Source: Bacteroidales bacterium UBA3623
GTDB lineage: Bacteria > Bacteroidota > Bacteroidia > Bacteroidales > UBA932
Direction of reading: 5' to 3'
DNA: 12,009 bases
NCBI GenBank assembly: GCA_002373715.1
Contig: DFLI01000026.1
Location: forward strand, 3,938-15,946
Position 1 is the first letter of the stretch. Every line of letters begins with the position of its first letter. The notes below the pieces were generated by a model. It searched no databases, had not been told where the DNA came from, and was given only the letters and a program-made list of their open reading frames with translations. Shown here one piece after another: positions 6,539 through 11,314 of this stretch. Both the position numbers and the translations under genes were made by a program.

Positions 6539-7717
6539 ATGAAACGAATTTGTCTTATCCTCCTCTCGTTGCCGGCCATCTTGCCCCTCCAAGCATACAA
6601 CGACCACCGCGGCCATAACCTGGATTCACTGGAAAGAGTAGTTGCCAAATGGACCCCGGATGCCGTTGACCGGGCGTCGGAGCAAGAACTTCTGGATTTA
6701 AACCGCGCATACAGAGACCTGATGCTGGGATACTCCGTCCTCAACGGGGAAAAATGCATTTTCTACGCCAGAAAGGCCCTTTCCATCAGCCAGCCCCGGG
6801 CATGGAAGGAGGCCGATGCCGATGCCTACCGCTATATCGGCCAACATTATTATGGCCAGGAGCAATATGACAGCGCTCTTTTCTATTATCAGGCGGCCCT
6901 TGCCTGTGTGAATCAGATGGAGGCGGGCGCCACGTCACCCCTTCGGCCTGAAGGATATACCCAGCTGGATGTAGACGATGAAAAATCTGCTCTGTACGGA
7001 ACCATCGGCAATCTTTACAACATGATGGGAGATATTCCTCAAGCGATGGAATGGTACGACAAAGCCGGTGAAATCTTCGAACAGTATGGCTGGAATGAAA
7101 GCAATTCCGTCCTCCATTACAATATGGGCGAAACCTGGTTGGACAGCGGAGAGACAAAGCGTGCCCGGACAGAATACGATTTAGCCATGGAATATGCCCA
7201 GGCGTCCGGTGATTCGCTCATGATAGTAGAGGTTTGGAAAGGATATGGCCGATTGTATATGGAGCAGGGGAAGACATGGAAGTCTCTTCCCTATTTAAGG
7301 AAGGCCGATGCATACTATGCCTCCCATCCAGACTTTGCCCCCAACTTTCGCACAGAGAATCTGGACTTTATCAAAGTGGTGCTGGGCCGGCAAAAATTGC
7401 AGCTGGGACGTCTGGCCGGCGTCCTTGTTGCCCTGCTGCTGGTAGCCGTGGGCTTCTTCTTCCATCGTTATAAGACACGGAAAGAGGCGACTGGGAAGGC
7501 TCCCGTTCCCGTGGCCGGGGATGCCCCCGATCTTACGGAAAGGGAAAAGGAAATTCTGGACCTCCTTTCCAAAGGATACACGGCCACACAGATTGCCGAA
7601 GCCATCGCCCTAAGCCCGGAAACCATTCGCTGGTATCGCAAGCGCCTGCTGGAAAAATTTGATGTAGCCAACACGCCAGAGCTCATCTACCAGGCCCGCG
7701 AGAAAGGCGTTATCTAG
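6539..7717 (+). CDS. TPR-repeat, membrane-anchored LuxR-type transcriptional regulator
   Basis: A 392-residue Bacteroidetes-type regulator with an exported sensor half and a cytosolic DNA-binding half. Signal sequence at 1-19 (MKRICLILLSLPAILPLQA). TPR-like helical pairs lie near residues 94-127, 151-184, 191-224 and 231-264, with typical A/G-Y patterns. One transmembrane helix at 291-309 (RLAGVLVALLLVAVGFFFH) is followed by a basic stop-transfer. The C-terminal LuxR/GerE HTH spans 331-390 (DLTEREKEILDLLSKGYTAT, then IAEAIALSPETIRWYRKRLL). The open frame extends upstream to 6173 but that part overlaps the divergent OmpA gene antisense. The ATG at 6539 is chosen because it begins a clean signal peptide. 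The likely role is sensing an envelope signal through the TPRs. Targets are unknown; the divergent OmpA operon is a natural candidate. Confidence 0.87.
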   Translation: MKRICLILLSLPAILPLQAYNDHRGHNLDSLERVVAKWTPDAVDRASEQELLDLNRAYRDLMLGYSVLNGEKCIFYARKALSISQPRAWKEADADAYRYIGQHYYGQEQYDSALFYYQAALACVNQMEAGATSPLRPEGYTQLDVDDEKSALYGTIGNLYNMMGDIPQAMEWYDKAGEIFEQYGWNESNSVLHYNMGETWLDSGETKRARTEYDLAMEYAQASGDSLMIVEVWKGYGRLYMEQGKTWKSLPYLRKADAYYASHPDFAPNFRTENLDFIKVVLGRQKLQLGRLAGVLVALLLVAVGFFFHRYKTRKEATGKAPVPVAGDAPDLTEREKEILDLLSKGYTATQIAEAIALSPETIRWYRKRLLEKFDVANTPELIYQAREKGVI

Positions 7718-7725
7718 CGCCGGGC

Positions 7726-7753
7726 ACAAAAAAAGGCACCCCAGCGGGTGCCT
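7726..7753 (-). terminator. Intrinsic terminator for the small lipoprotein gene
   Basis: Inverted repeat AGGCACCC (7734-7741), loop CAGC, GGGTGCCT (7746-7753). On the minus strand the stem is directly followed by seven T residues, a classical factor-independent terminator 26 nt beyond the lipoprotein stop. On the plus strand the stem comes shortly after the LuxR-type gene but lacks a T-tract, so termination there would be weaker. Confidence 0.85.
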
Positions 7754-7778
7754 CATTGACAGGAAACATCCTTTCGGA

Positions 7779-8006
7779 TTAGTTGTTCTTCACAGCTTCC
7801 TTGGTAGCCTCGACAGCCTCGTTGGCGGCGTTCTCAACAGCCTCACCCACAGCCTCGGCGGCTTCCTCAACGGATTTGGTAGCCTCTTCTACCTTCTCGG
7901 TAGCTTCCTCGTTGGCGTTTTCTTTCTTGGAATTGTTGCTGTTACCGCAAGAAACGGCGGCGGCCATAACGGCTACGATAGCAACGGTCATGAATACCTT
8001 TTTCAT
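7779..8006 (-). CDS. Small Ala/Glu-rich lipoprotein
   Basis: A 75-residue lipoprotein. It has a basic start and hydrophobic segment MKKVFMTVAIVAVMAAAVSC, with the lipobox ending at Cys20, then a short Gly/Asn/Ser/Lys linker and a repetitive amphipathic helix built of EAxxxVEEA-type units to the end (NNSKKENANEEATEKVEEAT, then SVEEAAEAVGEAVENAANEA). No enzymatic motif is present. Such small helical lipoproteins are common in Bacteroidetes envelopes and their role is generally unknown; coating or stress roles are guesses. It is monocistronic: its own promoter-like box lies about 44 nt upstream and a strong terminator follows. High confidence that it is a gene, low on function. Confidence 0.85.
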   Translation of the reverse strand: MKKVFMTVAIVAVMAAAVSCGNSNNSKKENANEEATEKVEEATKSVEEAAEAVGEAVENAANEAVEATKEAVKNN

Positions 8007-8049
8007 AGCTAACTAACTTTTTAAAAACAAACACTACTGATATTGAGCG

Positions 8050-8057
8050 CAAATGTA
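8050..8057 (-). promoter_or_regulatory. Candidate -7 box for the small lipoprotein gene
   Basis: On the minus strand TACATTTG exactly matches TAnnTTTG. It lies 43 nt upstream of the ATG, giving a short leader of roughly 38-40 nt that is A/T-rich just before the start. A -33 TTTG is not clear; only T-rich sequence is present at that distance. Confidence 0.5.
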
Positions 8058-8087
8058 GCGCCTTTTTTTCAGAAAGAAAAGGAAAAA

Positions 8088-8495
8088 TTAAAAAATTTGC
8101 TTATGATTCGTAAGCTCGTTCACTATTAAGGGGAGTATTTCCTCGTCGGCCGGTAGCCATTTAACCTCAAAAATGGTATTGTTGTCCAGCCAGCGGGCCG
8201 CTTCGTGCTCGTTCAGGTGAAGGGCTTCTGAGCGCAGGGAACACATAAAGCAGTGTAAGGTAAGGTGAAACTGCGGGTAGTCATAATCTACTGTGTGCAG
8301 AAACTTATCAATTGTAATTTCCGTGGACAATTCTTCCCGAATTTCCCGCACAAGAGCCTGCTCGGCTGTTTCTCCGGCTTCCATCTTCCCGCCCGGGAAC
8401 TCCCACCAGTCTTTCCAGTCTCCATAGCCCCTCTGGGTGGCAAAGATTTTGTCCCCCTTCCGGATGATGGCTGCTACTACCTCAATGCTTTTCAT
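8088..8495 (-). CDS. MutT-like NUDIX (deoxy)nucleoside triphosphate pyrophosphohydrolase
   Basis: A 135-residue cytosolic NUDIX hydrolase that probably cleans the nucleotide pool, for example by hydrolysing 8-oxo-dGTP or another NTP to the monophosphate and PPi. The NUDIX box G-x5-E-x7-RE-x2-EE is intact at residues 36-55 (GKMEAGETAEQALVREIREE), preceded by the typical EFPGGK. N-terminal MKSIEVVAAIIRKGDKIFAT and the QRGYGDWKDWWEF segment are those of the MutT/NudG-like group found across Bacteroidetes. The ATG at 8495 is chosen over an in-frame ATG 39 nt upstream because family members start at MKSIEVVAA. A TAnnTTTG box lies 4 nt upstream of this ATG. Exact substrate unresolved. Confidence 0.9.
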   Translation of the reverse strand: MKSIEVVAAIIRKGDKIFATQRGYGDWKDWWEFPGGKMEAGETAEQALVREIREELSTEITIDKFLHTVDYDYPQFHLTLHCFMCSLRSEALHLNEHEAARWLDNNTIFEVKWLPADEEILPLIVNELTNHKQIF

Positions 8496-8499
8496 GCTG

Positions 8500-8507
8500 C
8501 AAAAATA
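8500..8507 (-). promoter_or_regulatory. Candidate -7 box abutting the NUDIX start codon
   Basis: On the minus strand TATTTTTG matches TAnnTTTG and ends 4 nt before the ATG, the same spacing as at the LuxR-type gene. If functional the mRNA would be leaderless. No good -33 TTTG is visible. Confidence 0.45.
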
Positions 8508-8521
8508 CGCAAAAAGCGAGA

Positions 8522-8537
8522 AAAGTGCTTGCACTTT
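8522..8537. promoter_or_regulatory. Perfect inverted repeat in the NUDIX/corA divergent region, possible operator
   Basis: AAAGTGC, two bases, GCACTTT: a 7-bp perfect inverted repeat lying between the divergent NUDIX and corA genes and overlapping the -33 region of the corA promoter. The position suits a dimeric repressor site. Chance cannot be excluded without finding the same motif elsewhere in the genome. Confidence 0.35.
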
Positions 8538-8558
8538 CGGGAATAATGCGTACTTTTG
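8528..8558 (+). promoter_or_regulatory. corA promoter
   Basis: CTTG (8528-8531, one mismatch to TTTG), a 19-nt spacer, then TACTTTTG (8551-8558, exact TAnnTTTG): a good Bacteroidetes primary sigma promoter. Transcription would start near 8563, leaving a leader of about 80 nt that can form a small hairpin (GCTGAC at 8562-8567 with GTCAGC at 8579-8584). I do not recognise a known magnesium riboswitch in it. Confidence 0.65.
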
Positions 8559-8644
8559 CAGGCTGACTTTTCCGTAACGTCAGCTGGTTAATTACGTATA
8601 ACTCCATCCGGTGCGACTGGCCCGGAGCTAAAACAGAAAGAGAT

Positions 8645-9610
8645 ATGCTGAGTATCTTCTACAAAGAAAACGGAAAAATTCTCCTCTCCCAGTCGGAGAA
8701 AGACTTCCTGAAACTCAAACTCGAAGAAACGGTGTGGATAGACCTCGTACAACCTACGGGGGACGAAAAACGCGCTGTTGAGGCCTTCATGGGCACCGAA
8801 ATCCAAAGCCGTGCACAAGCGGAAGAAATTGAGTCTTCGTCCCGTTATTTCGAGACGGACGACGCCATCTTCGCCAACACGAACTTCCTTACGCCCGGTC
8901 CCGAAGAGTATATGATGCAGCCTGTGTCGTTCACCATAGTGGACGATACCCTGGCCACGCTTCGCGAAGTTCCCCTGAGATCCTTCACCGAACTGCAGCG
9001 CCGCCTGCAGGTGAATCCGCGGCAGTATCATTCCGGCTTCAGCGTGTTTGCCAGTATTCTGGATCAACGTGTAGACCTGGACGCAGATATGATTGAGCTC
9101 CTGTCCAAGGAAATCTCCCAATACGCCAAGCAGATCAACGACCAGGAAGACATTGACCAGGAACTCCTCATCGACATTTCCCAGATGCAGGAGAATACCA
9201 TGATTGTGCGTGAGAACGTGGTGGATAAGCAGCGTCTCATCTCCAACCTCATGCGCTCTACCAAGGTGCCCCGCAACCTGGAAAACCGCCTGAACGTATT
9301 GCTGCAGGATATCAGTTCCCTCCTGAGCCACACCAACTTCTGCTTTGAGCGTCTGGAATACCTCCAGGACACCGTGATGGGTCTTGTGAACTTGGAGCAG
9401 AATAAGATTATGAAGATTCTGGCTGTGGTGAGCGTGTTCCTTATGCCACCCACCCTCATTGCCGGTTTCTATGGCATGAACGTGCGCCTGCCCATCATAG
9501 CAGCCGACGACCCCAACGCCAATTTCTGGAACTGGATCATCATCATAGGACTGATGGTGCTCAGCTCCCTGCTGGTTTTTGTGCTGCTACGGCGCAAGAA
9601 AATGTTGTAG
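8645..9610 (+). CDS. corA: CorA-family magnesium/divalent cation transporter
   Basis: CorA forms a homopentameric inner-membrane channel for Mg2+ (also Co2+ or Ni2+). The 321-residue product has a long cytosolic acidic and helical N-domain (about 1-255) including the stalk helix. TM1 is near residues 257-276, the selectivity signature YGMN ends at residue 279 (Gly277-Met278-Asn279), a short periplasmic loop PIIAADDPNANFWNW follows, then TM2 (IIIIGLMVLSSLLVFVLL) and a basic cytosolic tail RRKKML. Length and order match the family. It is monocistronic with its own promoter, and hairpin 2 of repeat copy B lies 23 nt after the stop. The loop after GMN lacks the canonical MPE; family members vary there. 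Confidence 0.93.
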   Translation: MLSIFYKENGKILLSQSEKDFLKLKLEETVWIDLVQPTGDEKRAVEAFMGTEIQSRAQAEEIESSSRYFETDDAIFANTNFLTPGPEEYMMQPVSFTIVDDTLATLREVPLRSFTELQRRLQVNPRQYHSGFSVFASILDQRVDLDADMIELLSKEISQYAKQINDQEDIDQELLIDISQMQENTMIVRENVVDKQRLISNLMRSTKVPRNLENRLNVLLQDISSLLSHTNFCFERLEYLQDTVMGLVNLEQNKIMKILAVVSVFLMPPTLIAGFYGMNVRLPIIAADDPNANFWNWIIIIGLMVLSSLLVFVLLRRKKML

Positions 9611-9633
9611 GCTTTTTCTGGATATCACATAGT

Positions 9634-9684
9634 GGCGCAGGTCCAATTTCTTATGCAGGACCTGCGCCGCTTTCTTTTATTCTG
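9634..9684 (+). terminator. Terminator-like hairpin downstream of corA, formed by repeat copy B
   Basis: Perfect 10-bp stem GGCGCAGGTC/GACCTGCGCC with a 15-nt loop (9634-9668), followed on the plus strand by GCTTTCTTTTATTCTG. Its position 23 nt after corA and its U-rich tail match the corresponding hairpin of copy A after the minus-strand envelope operon. Probably a working terminator, though the U-tract is interrupted. Confidence 0.5.
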
Positions 9685-9730
9685 TGACTTCTGTTGGCGC
9701 GGGATCCTCGGCAAAAATTCGACCTGCGCC
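9634..9730 (-). repeat. Twin-hairpin repeat element, copy B
   Basis: Read on the minus strand: hairpin 1 is 9730-9696 (35 nt, arms GGCGCAGG and the slightly changed CCCGCGCC), spacer 9695-9669 (27 nt), hairpin 2 is 9668-9634 (35 nt, perfect 10-bp arms). Lengths are identical to copies A and C. The 5' half of the element is the last coding part of the HRDC-protein gene, whose stop at 9677-9679 falls 16 nt into the spacer, the same place as the in-frame stop in copy A. The other half separates that gene from convergent corA. Confidence 0.9.
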
Positions 9731-10399
9731 CAAAAGAGACGGGCCTGCACCGTCCGGGTTGGAACCTGCACCGTCTGTGGAGGAATCTGAGCCGCCCGGG
9801 GGCCCACCTACGCCATCGGCTGGTTCGTCGGCCATAGTCTTCATCGTTTTTTGTACGATGGATAGGATATCCTCTCCGTGACGGGCAACAGTAAGGTCCC
9901 CAACACCCCTTACAGCCAATAATTCCCTCGTCGTTAAAGGCATGGCTCTGGAAATGGCATCCAAGACAGTGTGTTTAATGATATCATAGTTATTGACGCC
10001 CCACTTTTCGGCCTTCTCCTTTCGCCATGCACACAGTTCTTCCCTGAGGGCCAGCCTTTTCTTCTGCCATTCCGGGTCCATTTCTGGGTTATAGACAGGA
10101 ACAGCTTTGGGCAGGGGAGTCATGTCTGCTCCACTGTCATCCTGGAACCAGAAATCATCATCGTCGTAGGGGTAGTAGTCTTCATTTTCATCGTAAGGCG
10201 GCCTGACTATTCCAAGGTCCAGCATTTGTTGGGCTATTCCGAACAGCCCAATCCATATCTGAATCTCCGTATCGGCCCTACGTAATTCAAGCGCCAGATC
10301 TTCGATATGGTTGAAGAATTGGCTGATGATGGGAGGACAGTCACTTCGGAAGCGAAGTCGTCCACTGTCCATTTCGTCAATTTGTAGCAGTGTTCTCAT
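9677..10399 (-). CDS. HRDC-domain protein with repeat-derived C-terminal tail
   Basis: A 240-residue protein. Residues 1-118 match no family I know; they contain a helical segment and a very acidic, aromatic stretch (about 69-90, ENEDYYPYDDDDFWFQDD). Residues 119-186 look like an HRDC domain (REELCAWRKEKAEKWGVNNY, then LTTRELLAVRGVGDLTVARH), a nucleic-acid-binding helical bundle usually appended to RecQ helicases or RNase D. No helicase or nuclease motifs are present, so it would be a stand-alone binding protein. From residue 196 the protein is heptads: GVGGPPG, GSDSSTD, GAGSNPD, GAGPSLL, GAGRIFA, then EDPAPTEVTE, the last part being encoded by repeat copy B. Its ATG overlaps the upstream stop as ATGA, so translation is coupled to the truncated transposase-like gene. 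HRDC confidence is fair; function unknown. Confidence 0.7.
   Translation of the reverse strand: MRTLLQIDEMDSGRLRFRSDCPPIISQFFNHIEDLALELRRADTEIQIWIGLFGIAQQMLDLGIVRPPYDENEDYYPYDDDDFWFQDDSGADMTPLPKAVPVYNPEMDPEWQKKRLALREELCAWRKEKAEKWGVNNYDIIKHTVLDAISRAMPLTTRELLAVRGVGDLTVARHGEDILSIVQKTMKTMADEPADGVGGPPGGSDSSTDGAGSNPDGAGPSLLGAGRIFAEDPAPTEVTE
9710..9814 (-). repeat. 21-nt tandem repeat tract encoding GAGxxxD/L heptads (copy B side)
   Basis: Five consecutive 21-nt units on the minus strand encode residues 196-230 of the HRDC protein. The first two are degenerate; the last three begin GGTGCAGGT, GGTGCAGGC and GGCGCAGGT. Each unit keeps the Gly-Ala-Gly codons while the following 9-12 nt vary freely. 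The last unit is the left arm of hairpin 1, so the tandem tract and the hairpin element share the same core. Confidence 0.8.
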
Positions 10400-10683
10400 T
10401 TTTTACTGATTATTCTTTCAATGGTTTCGGCTAGTTTATAAGCATGGTCTAGGCTGGTGGCAAGTACTCCGATGTGACCATGATTGGACATGACAATGTG
10501 ACTGATAATGAGACAGTTGTTTTCCCATGCAGAGACGAAGATTAATTTCTCAACAATCCCATAATCCTCTTCTTCCCGGCACAGAAGGTTCTTTTCCAAC
10601 CCTTCCAGACTGATGTGGAAGGGGTACACTTTTTCCGTAGTTCCGTCCGGCAGTTTCCGGGAGACAATTCGCTGAAAGGCCAT
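10396..10683 (-). CDS. Truncated REP-associated (Y1/HUH) transposase-like protein
   Basis: A 95-residue protein resembling the N-terminal part of IS200-like Y1 transposases, especially REP-associated RAYT/TnpA_REP proteins. Supporting features are FHISLEGLEKNLLCREEEDY (22-41), which resembles the FH-x-S-x-x-G...RE-x-ED opening, and HIVMSNHGHIGVLAT (62-76), containing the histidine pair H68-x-H70 of an HUH nickase in the usual VMxNHxH context. The product stops at ISKK, about where the helix with the catalytic Tyr would begin, so as it stands it should not cut DNA. The ATG at 10683 is chosen over in-frame upstream ATGs because the family pattern begins there. The stop overlaps the HRDC start as ATGA. 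It is flanked by repeat copies B and C and by other GC-rich palindromes, as expected for RAYT loci. Family call moderate; it may be a decaying pseudogene. Confidence 0.55.
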   Translation of the reverse strand: MAFQRIVSRKLPDGTTEKVYPFHISLEGLEKNLLCREEEDYGIVEKLIFVSAWENNCLIISHIVMSNHGHIGVLATSLDHAYKLAETIERIISKK

Positions 10684-10747
10684 AGTTTTTTTTGCAAAGG
10701 AAAGAAAACATATCCGTGTAACGAATAATGAAACGTTTAACTGTATT

Positions 10748-10777
10748 TTCGGCCTCTGATGAACTTGCGGAGCCGAA
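10748..10777. repeat. Imperfect GC-rich hairpin upstream of the transposase-like gene
   Basis: Arms TTCGGCCTC (10748-10756) and GGAGCCGAA (10769-10777) pair with one mismatch and one wobble around a 12-nt loop. It lies 65 nt upstream of the transposase-like ATG and shares the GGCC-containing core with the hairpins at 10812-10860. Confidence 0.5.
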
Positions 10778-10811
10778 TTAGGAAGAGTAGTAAACGGATA
10801 ATTACAGCAAA

Positions 10812-10860
10812 TGGGGCCGATAAGAAATAGGAAACGGCCCCAGGATGCACTGTGGGGCCG
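10812..10860. repeat. Alternating TGGGGCCG / CGGCCCCA palindromic repeats
   Basis: TGGGGCCG at 10812-10819, its exact complement CGGCCCCA at 10835-10842, and TGGGGCCG again at 10853-10860. The middle arm can pair perfectly (8 bp) with either neighbour, giving two mutually exclusive hairpins with loops of 15 and 10 nt. The last arm is followed by AAAAAA on the plus strand. A fourth exact CGGCCCCA occurs at 11157-11164. Confidence 0.7.
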
Positions 10861-10957
10861 AAAAAAGGTAATAACCGTTTCACGCTCGGTGTGCACAACT
10901 CGAGACAGGCATAGCAGGCCGATAGCGCAGGCTAGCATGGTTGGTTAGGCTGCCAAT

Positions 10958-11054
10958 GGCGCAGGTCCGAAAAAAGCAAAGAGACCGGCGCCATCATAGA
11001 ACGCAGAAAGCCGATTCGCGGCGCAGGACCCTCGGCAAAAAGTCGACCTGCGCC
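10958..11054 (-). repeat. Twin-hairpin repeat element, copy C
   Basis: Read on the minus strand: hairpin 1 is 11054-11020 (35 nt; one difference from copy A by hand count), spacer 11019-10993 (27 nt; quite unlike A and B in sequence but the same length), hairpin 2 is 10992-10958 (35 nt; arms GGCGCCGGTC/GACCTGCGCC with one mismatch and an unrelated loop). The kept geometry despite a diverged spacer and loop suggests that structure rather than sequence is constrained. It has the same orientation as copy B, making the two direct repeats around the transposase-like/HRDC gene pair. No T-tract follows, so it does not look like a terminator. Confidence 0.88.
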
Positions 11055-11138
11055 ATCCGAGGTGTCACCTGCGCCTAAAAGTGTTAGACAAGCGCCAAGG
11101 GGCCCGTGACCTGCACCATCCGGGCCCCTGCCTGCGCT
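11034..11138 (-). repeat. 21-nt tandem repeat tract (copy C side)
   Basis: On the minus strand arm-like cores begin at 11138, 11117, 11096, 11075 and 11054, each exactly 21 nt apart. In one frame they read SAGRGPD, GAGHGPL, GACLTLL, GAGDTSD, GAGRLFA. The GCGCAGG-type core is kept and the remaining positions vary. The last unit is the left arm of hairpin 1 of copy C, the same arrangement as at copy B. Confidence 0.82.
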
Positions 11139-11195
11139 ATGGGATGACGGAGCCATCGGCCCCATGGCTACAGGAGGCCTCCGAGATAACAAAAG

Positions 11196-11227
11196 TTTGT
11201 AAAATCAAATAATTATACCTATATTTG
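11196..11227 (+). promoter_or_regulatory. rpsA promoter
   Basis: TTTG (11196-11199), a 20-nt spacer and TATATTTG (11220-11227, exact TAnnTTTG) form an ideal Bacteroidetes primary sigma promoter. Transcription should start near 11231-11233, giving a leader of about 83 nt with C/G-rich then A/T-rich sequence before the ATG. A GCGCGC pair (11227-11232, 11244-11249) straddles the start site. Confidence 0.8.
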
Positions 11228-11314
11228 CGCGCTTTTTTCCCGGGCGCGCATTTTTGTGCCCCGGCAAAAGCTCAAGAAATATTGTTTAACTACTAGTTTT
11301 TTCAAATCAAAATT

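Larger units (their letters stand above)
10684..11195. other. 512-bp gene-poor region of stacked palindromic repeats
   Basis: No convincing gene is found between the transposase-like start and the rpsA promoter. The stretch holds the two GGCC hairpin groups, repeat copy C, a 21-nt tandem tract, and a 9-bp perfect inverted repeat AGGGGCCCG (11098-11106)/CGGGCCCCT (11121-11129). A further 11-bp inverted pair, ATAGCGCAGGC (10922-10932)/GCCTGCGCTAT (11130-11140), brackets copy C. An 86-codon minus-strand frame (10932-11192) is open but is composed largely of repeat sequence and is not called as a gene. Confidence 0.7.

Noticed and set aside
8496..8534. Longer NUDIX start 39 nt upstream
   Set aside because: Family members begin at the MKSIEVVAA segment, and the extension covers the candidate -7 box and promoter region.
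8563..8644. Magnesium riboswitch in the corA leader
   Set aside because: Only a short hairpin is visible and the leader is too short for a recognisable M-box structure.
9634..9730. Twin hairpins as integron attC sites
   Set aside because: No RYYYAAC/GTTRRRY core sites and no integrase gene; the arms are simple near-perfect palindromes.
10684..10938. Upstream extension of the transposase-like frame
   Set aside because: It crosses the GGCC palindromes, and family similarity begins only at the ATG at 10683.
11034..11138. Tandem core-plus-variable units as a CRISPR-like array
   Set aside because: The period is only 21 nt with a core of about 9-12 nt, the units stay in frame as heptapeptides, and no cas gene is nearby.
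10932..11192. Minus-strand 86-codon open frame
   Set aside because: It consists mostly of the 21-nt tandem units and copy C, with no recognisable domain and no promoter; the open frame is explained by the repeat's seven-codon unit.
11227..11249. Structured S1 autoregulatory leader built on the GCGCGC pair
   Set aside because: The first GCGCGC lies at or before the predicted transcription start, so the hairpin would not be fully transcribed.
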